Positions 47,226-57,420 of a stretch of DNA of 64,000 nt are shown piece by piece. The notes below the pieces were generated by a model, which saw only the letters and a list, made by a program, of their open reading frames with translations, was not told where the DNA came from and searched no databases. Within the stretch, counting starts at the first letter, position 1. Every line of letters begins with the position of its first letter. Both the position numbers and the translations under genes were made by a program. The stretch comes from Diphasiastrum complanatum (Eukaryota; Streptophyta; Lycopodiopsida; Lycopodiales; Lycopodiaceae): the NCBI GenBank assembly GCA_029204225.1, contig CM055108.1:10686461-10750460 (forward strand), given 5' to 3'.

Positions 47226-48124
47226 GCCATCAATTCCTTAAGTCAATTAGAGATGTTGCAGGTCGAGCTTTCATTCAATTCCATTGGAGGAATCCTAAAT
47301 CTAGAGTGCGTGGTCCTACCACCTTTCATTAACAATGCAGCAATCCCTGATGATGCAACTGCCAGTGCTATCCAACCTTGTGCACGCACGTATGACAACA
47401 TGACACTATAGAAAAATGTCTTACCTGTACCACCCAAACCATCTACAAAGAACACTTCACCCACTCTTCATACTACATGCTCACGTACTACACGGTCAAA
47501 AATCATGCGCTGATCTACATTCAATCTCTCGATGTCAGCCTCTACCTCTAGAAGGGTCTCATCGAGAAATATCTCCTCGCAAAATAGTGGAGAAAACTCG
47601 ACATCGCTATCAGGAAGTGTGAAGCCAAAATTTGTCAATGACTTTTTCGATGTCTGCATGTGCGTCTCCACATCTACTAGAGCCCTATCCACCAAAATCT
47701 GACTCATAGTAATGATCTCGCACGTTACTGGCTGTCCTAACTCCTCCGGGTAATCCTCTACTAAATGGGGCTCTATACTCTTCCAAAAATCTAATGGGTC
47801 AGAAGGGGCACACGTCAAAAGAAGTACAACGAACATGAGTTGAAGTTGCGACGGAGTCCCCCATGACACCGCCTCCAGTAGGCAGTTACTCCATTCCATC
47901 TCGTCGTTGATAAGAAGTCTATGCCTGCAAGCATCTCTGAACGACAAAAACAACTCACTGTCACCTGTGCACAAGTCCTCGAAACTTGTTGCACCTCTTA
48001 CATGAGCCAAAAGAACTCGCAAATAAAATCGCTCTCCTTCGAACGGATGGACAAAATACATACGTCCAATGGCCGGAATGGACTGTGAATTGATTCTACA
48101 GGTCCACCTTCGTCTCTGCTAACA
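47226..48124 (-). pseudogene. Helitron Pif1-like helicase fragment
   Basis: From 48124: RRRWTCRINSQSIPAIGRMY, FVHPFEGERFYLRVLLAHVR, GATSFEDLCTGDSELFLSFR, LNVDQRMIFDRVVREHVV. After a single in-frame TGA (47465-47467) comes the Walker A region RVGEVFFVDGLGGTGKTFFY, then VASSGIAALLMKGGRTTHSR and LNESSTCNIS. This is the region just before and including motif I and Ia of the Helitron RepHel helicase. It is about 300 codons with only one stop and no frameshift, so decay is recent or mild. The rest of the helicase is cut off at 47226 by the CACTA-like end; the Rep domain lies beyond the right break at 48125 and is absent. Confidence 0.85.
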
Positions 48125-48480
48125 TTTTGCGGCTTTTGTGGGGGGATTCACCCTCCTAGGCTGGCTAAAATATTTTACAAACAAACTCCTAATTGTGCCT
48201 CTTGTGGGAGGATTCGACCTCCTAGGCTGGTTAAAAATCCCCTCCACCAACACCTTGGGCAAGAGTGGGTTGGGGCACATTTATTTAATTTTTTGTTTTG
48301 TACAAAGCAAAGAAGGTAATAGTATCTCTCTTTATTGGATATTGTTTTATTATTATTTCCCTCTTACAAGATGGCTCGGGCCCAAGCTCTTGCTCAGGTT
48401 TGAGATATTCATGTTTGCGCTCGGGCCTCTGGCGTGAGCTTACCTTATCTTCGTATCATTGCCGACCCTTCTGATACGCT
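48125..48480. repeat. Two-copy direct repeat CTCCTAGGCTGG
   Basis: GGATTCACCCTCCTAGGCTG GCTAAAAT (48146-48173) recurs as GGATTCGACCTCCTAGGCTG GTTAAAAAT (48209-48237). The remainder is unassigned. Confidence 0.55.
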
Positions 48481-48492
48481 CTTCCGTAGAGG

Positions 48493-48597
<105 letters not shown>

Positions 48598-48639
48598 CTA
48601 GTAGGTCTGGGAGGGAGAGGTGCAAAGAAGAGTGCGCCC

Positions 48640-48750
48640 CCTGCACCTGGCTGGCCTTTAAGAAGAGGCATGGATAAAACAAAGCTCTCCAGCTGCATGA
48701 CATCTCAAGAGATTGTAAGAACAGATGGAGAGTTTGAGTATATATGAGTT
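48640..48750. repeat. ~105-bp dispersed repeat, copy A
   Basis: CTGGCTGGCCTTTAAGAAGA ... CTCAAGAGATTGTAAGAACA GATGGAGAGTTTGAGTATA. Same orientation as 50040-50148 with few differences. Confidence 0.8.
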
Positions 48751-48999
48751 CTACCCTCATAATTTTGGCAAAGGTCATTCTTGTAGCAGCTCAGATTCGA
48801 TTATTTGTGAAGTTTTTGTTTGAAGTAGAGACAATTAGCAGGTATTATTATATATATCTATGACTAATCTGCCTCGAAAGTATTTCAAGTAATAGTTGAG
48901 ATTCAAAGCAACTTCAACAAAAATCAGTACCATTTGAATAGCTATAATGTGATGGATGAATTGCTGCGCTCGAAATAAGTACCTAGTATAATAGACTGA

Positions 49000-49000
<1 letters not shown>

Positions 49001-49048
<48 letters not shown>
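49001..49048. repeat. (TA)n microsatellite
   Basis: About 24 TA units. Confidence 0.95.
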
Positions 49049-49049
<1 letters not shown>

Positions 49050-49405
49050 AAGAACTTTATGCTACTTTCCAATCTTTTTGAATTCGATTGTTCGAATTAT
49101 TCTTTAGTGATTAGAATTATCCGTTAGCCATGAATTAACAAATCAAACAATGAAGTTTGTGGAACTGTGAGTTACATCGAAGAAAATTTTGTAGATTAGC
49201 TGATGTACGACAAGTTCATAAATTGGTCAACAGGTATGCCACATGCTCAAAATTGCAAGACCGTCCTAGTTTTAGTGTATGTTCTACTTTCCACGTTTTA
49301 GCTAGCAATGGCTTAACACCAATGCAAGGTAATGGGGGAAGAATCCCTTCATTTCAGAGCTCAAGCTTGTGTTGTGGTGCTTATATTACACGTTCCAATC
49401 TACAG

Positions 49406-49577
49406 AGTTTGCCCATTGGACCTCAAAGAAGCGGTGTCAAGTTTAATATATGTTGCACCCAGAGCTACTGACTTGCCAGAGTTACTACAATTGCGTTCTC
49501 TTTTTGCCTCTAAATATGGGAAGGAGTTTATAGTAGCTACATCAGAATTGCGTCTTGAGTGTGGGGTCAACCGACCG
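49406..49577 (+). pseudogene. IST1-domain exon (ESCRT-III regulator family)
   Basis: Reads VCPLDLKEAVSSLIYVAPRA, TDLPELLQLRSLFASKYGKE, FIVATSELRLECGVNRP. This is the conserved core segment of IST1/ISTL proteins (CP.DLKEA..SL...APR..DLPEL...R..F..KYGKEF...A.EL...CGVN). IST1 proteins bind ESCRT-III and VPS4 and act in endosomal sorting. A plausible acceptor (CTACAG before 49406) and donor (CCG|GTACTT at 49577) bound it. I could not find the flanking IST1 exons (N-terminal helices, C-terminal helix) in the window. It may be one exon of a gene with large introns or a fragment carried by a transposon. It is typed as pseudogene because of this isolation; the exon itself is intact. Confidence 0.6.
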
Positions 49578-49829
49578 GTACTTATTCTAAGTTCGTATTT
49601 ATCGACATACCGAGGAAATTTATTTGTTAAGTTTGTCTTCAACTAAAAAGCAGGAATGAGAAGGGTATGAAGAAAGCAAAGGAAGACCTGGAACGACATC
49701 AGTAGCTTCTCAGGAAGGCAAAGCGGCATAGAAAGGCGACTATGACAGAGGTCTATTAGGTGGTTGGGATGCAAGTAGGTGAGAGGATCCATTGACTTCA
49801 GCAGGGGAAAAAAAATTCTGGAGTAGCAC

Positions 49830-49912
49830 AGCAGTTTCCGACCCGTCGTTTGGGTTGTCTTGTGCAGAGGGTTGTCTTGCACAAGACAACCCAAACGACG
49901 GGTCGGAAACTG
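49830..49912. repeat. Near-perfect 36-bp palindrome (hairpin)
   Basis: GCAGTTTCCGACCCGTCGTT TGGGTTGTCTTGTGCA (49830-49865) is exactly inverted at 49877-49912 around an 11-nt loop (GAGGGTTGTCT). Confidence 0.95.
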
Positions 49913-50039
49913 CCAAAGCCACCATAATGAGGCAACTGATATATATATATGCATTCCGCTGCCACATGCTACTCAGAATCAGCGCAGCCTGGAGGCGTGG
50001 AGGAAGACTTTCAAGAATTCTGAAACATTTGATCAAAAC

Positions 50040-50148
50040 CACCTGGCTGCTGGCCTTTAAAAATAGGCATAAATAAAACAAAACTCTCCAGCTCCACGGA
50101 ATCTCAAGAGATTGTAAGAACAGATGGAGAGCTTGAGTATATATGACT
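50040..50148. repeat. ~105-bp dispersed repeat, copy B
   Basis: CTGGCTGCTGGCCTTTAAAA ... CTCAAGAGATTGTAAGAACA GATGGAGAGCTTGAGTATA; parallel to 48640-48750. The two copies bracket the IST1 exon and the palindrome. Confidence 0.8.
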
Positions 50149-50239
50149 TTATGTGTTGTTTAGAAGTTAGTTGTTTATTTTTCAGTCTAGGCATCCAAAA
50201 AGTTATAGAAGCTAATGGAATTTTTGTGATGGTGTGATT

Positions 50240-50242
<3 letters not shown>

Positions 50243-50274
<32 letters not shown>
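50243..50274. repeat. (GA)16 microsatellite
   Basis: Pure GA dinucleotides. Confidence 0.95.
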
Positions 50275-50278
<4 letters not shown>

Positions 50279-50327
50279 TCAGCCTCCAATACACGACCTT
50301 TGAGAGAGACAATTTGAACCGTTACAA

Positions 50328-50405
50328 ATGAAACTGGCACGCTAATAATCACTCATTAATTATAAAATGAAACTGGCACGCTAATAATCACTCATTAATT
50401 GTAAA
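50328..50405. repeat. 39-bp exact tandem duplication
   Basis: ATGAAACTGGCACGCTAATA ATCACTCATTAATTATAAA is followed at once by a second copy differing only near its end (TGTAAA). Confidence 0.95.
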
Positions 50406-50409
50406 ATGG

Positions 50410-52340
50410 ACAAGTTAAAAGTCCCCTTAATCATGGACTGCCACTTGGAGGAGGGATATGCGTGCATGGGGAGGAGGGTCATGCATCATTTTCCTCATAC
50501 ATGCATCCTCCTCAAATGTGACATACAAATATCTTTATATATATAGATCTACATATATATAATGAGTTGTGTTCATGAAAAAGTACAACACCAAGGGTAC
50601 TTTGTACCTTTGAAAAGTAGTGTAGAAATAAGGAAAAAAGTAGCAGATGTTAGATTCTGTAAAAAATGTGTCTACTGTGTGATTTGGCTTCAGTAGTATG
50701 GTGCTATGTTTGTTACTTTCACAACTTTTGGTACTATGTGGTATGCTATCTTGATAGCTGCCAGTTGATTTTAGATGAACACAATGATGCCCACATCTAC
50801 TTATTTAGGATGGGGATTAGATGTTTTACGGTGTTCCTGATGAATAACGGTTAGCTATACTTGTAAAAAGTGAAGTAAGTGGATGCCTTTGTCAAATATA
50901 CCATAAGTCGTGGGTTTTCTAAAAAAACAACTAATAATAGTAATTTAACTCGACCAAGAGACGACCATTATATGGCTTTCATGTGATTCCTATAAAATTT
51001 GGTGTATTCCCCACGCACTACAAGCTTTGCCATAGCAATGAAATACCTATTAATCATGGCTTTGACATATTGGAGTGTGGAAAAATTGACTACATTTACA
51101 ACATTACCTCAACATTCTTGTCAGTCGTGATTACAAAAAACATTCTTGTCAGGGGATGAATTACTTGGTGTGGCTTTGTCGAAAATATGCTGGTTATTTC
51201 ATATGTTTTTGACATAACAATGCAATACCTTTTAAACATAGCACTAACTTACTGGAGTGTGGAAAAATTGACTATTTTTACGACAATACGTCGACATTAT
51301 TGACAGTCATGATTACAAAAAATCTTAGCCAACTGAGCATAAGGTGGCTTGACCCAAAGGCTGCTGAAGATCCATAGCTTACGTAAGTACTTTTGACGAT
51401 GACTTCAGATTTATATAAAAAATTGAACTTTGGTTTGGGGGTTTGCAACTCCACGGGGCCTATGTTCAGCAGAAGATTGATTTTACAAAGGCGTGAATGT
51501 AATGCGATAAAAAAATATGAGGGATGTTTGAAAGGTGCAAAAAATGGTAGTATTTTGCTATGAGGGGGGTGGAAATGGTGAATTTGTTAATGGATTAACT
51601 TTTTTGTCATTTTTCGATTTATATCGATGTAAGCTATTAATTTATTTGCTTGACATCTCTCACTCTACTCCTTGAGATAAAAGAAACTATAGCTTTACCT
51701 CGATACACTACCTGAAAATGTCTTGACAATTTGTGTTTTTTAATTTCCTATCATAGGAATGAGTCGTTTTTACTTGGAGGGGGAATGTTTTTTTGAATAA
51801 TGCTTAGCGTCTTAAAGGTTGTTTGCTTCTCCTTTAGACTTCATTTTTTAACTACCCTCGTGTTATAATTTTTGTTTTTTTTAGTTCCCACAGCTTGTCA
51901 GTAATATTGTTGGTATTTTTAAAAAAGCGGTGGGTGCTCTTAGTTGACGACGTACTTTGTTATCTCGGAAAAAATGTATCTTAGTACGTTTAGTACTAGA
52001 ACTAATTCAGGTCTATGAAGTTGGTTACTAACGTGGATCAAATGGCGATTAACTTGCAGACTTGGTCTTTGTCCTATGAAATAGTGAATGTTTTAGAAAG
52101 AATGCTTGCCCAACATTCCATAACATACATGATGGGCAAATACTGTTGACATCGCTTGTATTGGCTAACTTCATGGTTTAGATGACTTTATTATCCTTTT
52201 ATATTTATGAAAGTGAAGGCCCTTATTATTATTTATTTTATTATTTTGAAAATCTCCCTCAGTGATTGACATTGTTATCAACCTTTCCAAACTTCATACC
52301 GTAATCTTGCATTTAGCTACTTGGGCACATTTTATTTGGT
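50410..52340. other. AT-rich intergenic region with a 105-bp duplicated segment
   Basis: TTGGAGTGTGGAAAAATTGA CTACATTTACAAC...CAGTCGTGATTACAAAAAA (51038-51140) recurs diverged at 51219-51325. No coding similarity recognised in the remainder. Confidence 0.5.
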
Positions 52341-52346
52341 GCATGG

Positions 52347-53088
52347 ATGGATATAAGGAGTATCACTTGGACTATCAAGCCAGTAGTCCAAAGAGGGGAT
52401 GATGATTCATCAACAACGGATCATACCTATGATCGACAATTGAAGACTCTGGGAGTCCACTATGACTCTCAAACCAACACTGTCAATTGGAATCAAGCTC
52501 TTGCAACAGTGGATTGTATAGCAGGCTATATGTGCCAACAAGATAATAAATCCGAATTGAGTGAAATTTGCTTACTTCATCGAACTTTGGATTCGCCAAT
52601 TACTTTTCTATTAAATATGATGAATTTGGCTTGGATATCAATTGATCCAATTCTAGATCCGATTGAAGATGATCTAATACATGTTAGTCATGCTCTGACT
52701 TACGATGGAGATGCAGAACTTACAGATGAGCAGATCCTCAATCACATGGATCCTACAAGATTTGGAGTTCGAGATATTTCGGATGCACCAACAATAAAGC
52801 TGCCAAAAGTAGTTATATTGAAGGAAGGAAAAGTTCCAAGACCAATGACAAAGAAACAAGCTAAGCAACACTATATTGGATAAAGGAAAGAGAAAGGTCA
52901 AAGATGATTCTTCAAGTCAGTCTTCTCGCAAGAAATCACCATCAAGGAAGTCATCACCTTCAGAGACAAGCACATCATCTAGAAGGTCATCACCTCCAAG
53001 ATCGATTCCTACCAAGAAAGCTAAACGGAGACCAAAGATCAACCCTTACGAAAAAGAACAATCAGAAGAAGTCCAGCATGCTTGTTGA
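52347..53088 (+). CDS. Unassigned reading frame with basic Ser-rich tail
   Basis: 52347-52883 is a 178-codon open frame (MDIRSITWTIKPVVQRGDDD..., IEDDLIHVSHALTYDGDAEL, TDEQILNHMDPTRFGVRDIS, MTKKQAKQHYIG). A +1 shift at 52876 continues into a Lys/Ser/Arg-rich tail (KGKRKVKDDSSSQSSRKKSP, then repeated S-P-S-R-K and SSRRSSPPR, ending KKAKRRPKINPYEKEQ) to 53088. Composition is protein-like and the tail looks nucleic-acid binding or nuclear-targeting. I do not recognise the family. The right end abuts an opposite-strand gypsy integrase, so it may be an alternative retroelement gag-like protein or a captured host fragment. The frameshift suggests it is no longer functional as a whole. Confidence 0.4.
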
Positions 53089-54250
53089 ACTAGCGGAGCA
53101 TGATGCCAAAACTTGCGTAATCGACTGCCATTCACAGGAGTATCAAATCGTTTTCCGTCCAAGTGCTCAAGAATCATTGTTCCATAGTTCAGAATTTCCT
53201 TCACTCTATACGGGCTTTCACTGGTAAATTTCAATTTTCCCTTGAAAAGCTTGGTTTTGTACATCAGTGCGAGATCTCCCGCTTTCAGATCCTTTTTGTG
53301 TAATCGACGATCTTGCCATGCCTTACGGCGGGCTTTCTCTGCTGCTAACGCATGAACTGCCATCAATCTTGTTTCACACAAATTGTGCAATGCTTCATGA
53401 CGTAGACTTATCCTCATTTAACCGCTTTGTTGCTGCTATGCGTAAAGATGATATTAAAATTCAATCGGCATGACAACATCTTGACCATAAACCAGTTGAA
53501 AGGCTGTTTGATTTGTAATTACTTTTGTAAGCGGTTCTGAATGCCCATAATGTTGCATGCAATTTATGTTCCCAATCAGATTGACTCGCTTCAACTGCTT
53601 TTGTCATAATAGTGCAAAGAATCTTATTGGAAGATTCAGCTTGGCCATTCCCTCTGGGACAATAAGGAGTACTAAATCTGTGTATAAAAAATCTTCTAGT
53701 AAACACTTTATCATTTGATTAACAAAGTGTGTACCTCGGTCACTGACAATCTCGATCGGACATCCAAATCTGATAATAATATATTCATAGAGAAACTTGG
53801 CCGTAGATTTCGCATCAGCAACTTTGACAGCTTTGGCTTCAACCCACTTGGTCATATAATCAGTTGCTACGATAATGTATCGGGCCTGAGATCCTCGCGC
53901 GGCAGGATAAATAGAACCAACATAATCCAGTCCCCATTTTTCAAATGACACTTGCGATAAAACCAGATGTAAGGGTCCATAGTTCTGTCTAGTAGGTCGT
54001 TGTGCTCGCTGGCAAACATTACATGTCTGAATATAATTTTCTATGTCCTTATGAAGCGTAGGCCACCAACAACCTGATTGCAAAAGTTTGTGAACAGTAA
54101 TATCTGTAGAAAAGTGTCCTCCGTCCATGCCATCATGTGAAAACATGATTAAATCTTGCTTCAAGTTTTTTGTTCACTTTGGGCTCTTAAAATATAAGTA
54201 CTAGGTTCAAGAACACCTAGGATGCCTAATTGTATTTATCAAAATATTAC
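53060..54250 (-). pseudogene. Ty3/gypsy integrase
   Basis: From 54164: FSHDGMDGGHFSTDITVHKL and GCWWPTLHKDIENYIQTCNV, the His/Cys zinc-binding domain. Then WGLDYVGSIYPAARGSQARY with the first catalytic Asp and EIVSDRGTHFVNQMIK with the second. A frame change follows to RFFIHRFSTPYCPRGNGQAE SS, the glutamate block. Then WEHKLHATLWAFRTAYKS and the C-terminal text ALHNLCETRLMAVHALAAEK, LKAGDLALMYKTKLFKGKLK and LEHLDGKRFDTPVNGSRLRK. The D-D-E residues are all still readable across two or three frameshifts. Order and motifs are those of gypsy elements of the GHF/YCPRGNGQAE type. Confidence 0.85.
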
Positions 54251-54617
54251 GTTCAGAGAATTGCATGGCTGTCACAGACGCCTATTTGTTTTTGCAATTT
54301 CTCTTCACGGTAGTCCAAGACTCCTACACTAATAATCGTATTCAACACAAACTGAGCAGTTCTCTAATCTCTGTTCTCTAAGTCATCCACAATGCTCCTT
54401 AACACAATTATCATTGTTCTTCATTGTTGTGTCGTCGATGTAGCATAGGGGTCCGTCGTTGGGAGCGGCAACCTCGTCTTCACCTGCATAGCAAGAAGAG
54501 AGAGGGAGAGGAGAGAGAGGAGAAAGAGAGTGGAGAGAGGGAGAGAGAGAACGCCTAGGTTGAGAAAGGCTTTGGGGGCTTGAGCGCCTACCCAAACCTA
54601 TTCTATCCCAACGTAGG

Positions 54618-54618
<1 letters not shown>
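54251..54618. other. Retroelement flank with dispersed repeat
   Basis: 54255-54290 matches 32045-32075 (GCATGGCTGTC.CAGACGCC). GA-rich from 54495. Nothing else assigned. Confidence 0.4.

Positions 54619-54695
<77 letters not shown>
54619..54695. repeat. (GA)n microsatellite, ~77 bp
   Basis: Pure GA dinucleotides. On the minus strand it follows AATAAAACTCTCTTGGTTTC. Confidence 0.95.
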
Positions 54696-54699
<4 letters not shown>

Positions 54700-54703
<4 letters not shown>

Positions 54704-55099
54704 GAGTTTTATTAGAATGAGAATGGAAGATGATACAATACAAAAGGAAATGGCTCCCTCTTATAGATTTTAGAGATGAGCCTCCTTCACTCTCATTGGC
54801 CACTTCATTGGGACAAGGATTCTAATCCAAGCCTTTAAAATAAACACAACTTAAATAAATCTATTGGTGCTAAAAAAGCACAAGGGAGAGTTTTAAGCCC
54901 CTAGTCTCTTATTCCTAGAAATTACAACTTGCTACTTGTGCTCATTGGATTGGGCTTACACATGCAGGATGCCAGTGCCCTCGCACTTATTACCCTACTT
55001 ACAATGTACTGTGGCGGGGCCCACTAGGTAAGGCTGGCCAACAATATTTTAAGTGGTGGGACCCACTTGTTTATTATTGTGCAGGAAATACTCACAACA
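54700..55099 (-). repeat. Gypsy-type 3' LTR, diverged copy 3
   Basis: Probable start TGTTGTGAGTATTTCC at 55099. GCTCATTGGATTGGGCTTAC ACATGCAGGATGCCA...CTCGCACTTATTAC parallels 45150-45205 of copy 2. The outer end is unclear, near the (GA)n tract. Confidence 0.45.
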
Positions 55100-55149
55100 G
55101 GGTCCACGGCCCAAAGTAGTGTCGGTCCCTCGGCACTAGGCTGGAACTG

Positions 55150-56300
55150 TTGTGAAGGGGTGTTGTTGTCGGTTCTTTTATTGCTGGGACATGGCTGCTT
55201 TAGGAAAAACGTGGATAGAATCTGCTTACGTAAAACCTGAGGCTTTATTAGTGGATGATCAGCAAGAACTAATTTTCAATAATACCCATAAGGATCTGGT
55301 GGCCATTCCGGATAACCTTGTTCATCAACAATTGGGTAGCTGAGGCATTCCATCAGAGTATCTCAAGGTAAAATTGGATCCTCATAGATTGGCGCAACTA
55401 GTCCCAACATCATGGACTCCCCCAAATCATAATGTGGATATGACATGCTTGCTTGACTCTCTTGTCTGTCCAGGTATTCATGGTATGCCATAACATGAAG
55501 ACTTTCCTCAGCAGTCAATATCAAAGATTTAGGACAAGGCTTTGTCATTATAAGTGCTGGTGCTTGTTGTACTGGAGGCCTATTTGGGCTTGGATTCCCT
55601 GGATTTGGCCTTTGAAGGATGGATATACCCGGATTCAGTGTTGGTTTGGGCTGCTGCATTATGGAACAATGAGACTTTGGTTGAATCTTGCTTGTTGAGG
55701 GACAATCATCAACTTTAGTCTTCCCTTGGTCATTGCACTTCCCCGTTGAAGGCTGCATGATGGCACTTTTCCTTGGATCTTGTGCTAAATTGCCTTCAAG
55801 TTGCTCTGTTGACGCTAGTCCCCTTTGTACTTCATCACTAAGAATTATTTGCAGTGATTGCGCCAAGAGACTTGGTAAAATCCGTTGGACTTCGTCGGAT
55901 GCCAATTTCTTGACTTCCTCAGTTACCATTGGCGTGATGGATTCTACTCTCTCTGTCTTCTGTGATGGTTTTACTTGTTTGCCCAAGGGTATCTTTGCGT
56001 ACTTTGGGACTCTTGCCAGATTGTCTTCTTCATCACTCGCTTCATAACCCGGTGGCACTAAGATTTTTCTTTTATAGTGCGTTCAAGGTGGAAGGGTCAC
56101 CACAGGTGCATGTTGGGCTACATAGGCCAAATGCCTCCTGGATATTTGTGGATATCTCATCGGGCAATCTCAGCATGGATGATTAACTCCGCATTGTGAA
56201 CACGAGGGATCAAATGTTGATGGATCCCCTCGATGTGGACATTCAGCACGACGATGTTTCCCTCCGCATCCATAGCACCTAACCGAGTGCAGTTATATAT
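55150..56300 (-). pseudogene. Gypsy gag with double CCHC zinc knuckle
   Basis: From 56290: CYGCGGKHRRAEC, then CSQCGVNHPC, two Cys-X2-Cys-X3-His nucleocapsid-like knuckles, followed by DCPMRYPQIS. After a stop, the frame 56058-55363 reads MPPGYEASDEEDNLARVPKY, SLLAQSLQIILSDEVQRGL, KPTLNPGISILQRPNPGNPS, ILTAEESLHVMAYHEYLDRQ, and ends toward LMECLSYPIVDEQGYPEW near 55330. It is one of the longest open frames here (231 codons). No protease or RT follows; the 3' LTR copy comes next, so pol appears to be deleted or never present. Confidence 0.6.
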
Positions 56301-57420
56301 GACCATTCATCATGAGATTTTCCATTCCTATACGCCTTACAGCACAAAGAAGTATGTTTATCTTGGTGATGATAACACTCACACTATCAAAGGTGAAGGT
56401 ACTGTAAGGTTAAGATTCTAGCATGATCAATTCAAACTACTGTCAAAAGTCTTGTATGTTCCTAAAATCTCTACAAATCTGTTATCAATAAGTAGAACTA
56501 CATAGTTAGGACATAAGGTGGAGTTTGAGTCTGATCAATGCAAAATTATCGATAGGAGTAATAAGCTCCTTGCACTTGCAAGAGACATGGATACTTATAT
56601 AGATTGGCACACTATTATTCTGATTCTAGTCAAGCCTTGAAAACCTCTGTTCTTGTCAATAAAGCAGTACTATGACATCGTCGCTTAGGACACTTGAATT
56701 ATGCATCTGTTTCGAACATGTCCAGACAATCCCTAGCACTTGATCTCAACTATCCTTCCGACAAATTCGATCTCCCTTTCTGCCATAGCTGCATCCTTGG
56801 AAAATAGACTAGAATTCCTTTTAGATCGAGTCATAGGCATGCAACAAAAGGTCTGTTAGATGTTGTTCATTCAGATATATGTGGACCTATGAAAACTCCA
56901 TCATTGCTAGATGCAAAGTATCTCATTACCTTTATTGAATAATTCTCTAGAAGAATAACTATTTACTTTATTAAGCAAAAATCAGAGGCTTTCATCAAGT
57001 TCAGACAATTCAAAGAGCATGTAGAAAATCAAACTGGCAAATGAATCAAAGCACTAGGCCTGACAACGGGGGAGAATATAAGACTCCACCGAATTTAAGG
57101 AGTAACTATATTCAAAACATATGTCCTACTAAAGGTCTCTTAGACAAAACACCATTTCAAGTTTGGATAGGTACCAAACCTTCCTTATCAAACTTATGAG
57201 TTTTTGGATGTACTGCTTATGCGCAAATTTCTCATGATCTCAGGAAGAAACTCGACTTCTAGAGTATCAAATGTATTTTCATCAGTTACACTACTTCAGA
57301 TCAACCCTACAAGTTGTTTGATCCTATCGAGTCGAAGATATTTGTTAGCCGGGATGTCATCTTCATAAAAAATCAGTTTATCGACCTCAAGGGAAAGGCA
57401 AAGCCCATGTAGCTGACTTG
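56290..57420 (+). pseudogene. Copia protease/GAG-pre-integrase/integrase remnant
   Basis: 56300-56520: MTIHHEIFHSYTPYSTKKYV, YLGDDNTHTIKGEGTVRLRF and VLYVPKISTNLLSISRTT. 56830-57010: RHATKGLLDVVHSDICGPMK, DAKYLITFIE and SEAFIKFRQFKEHVENQTGK. 57060: PDNGGEYK. 57165-57400: GTKPSLSNL, VFGCTAYAQISHDLRKKLDF and YKLFDPIESKIFVSRDVIF. These are the copia blocks in normal order (HSDICGPM, DNGGEY, VFGC.AY, SRDV.F). Internal stops occur, and a deletion lies between 57060 and 57130. Confidence 0.8.

Noticed and set aside
47127-47411. Plus-strand frame opposite the Helitron helicase
   Set aside because: Shadow of the minus-strand helicase Walker A region.
55453-56047. Plus-strand frames of 81 and 119 codons
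   Set aside because: Opposite-strand shadows of the 231-codon gag frame.
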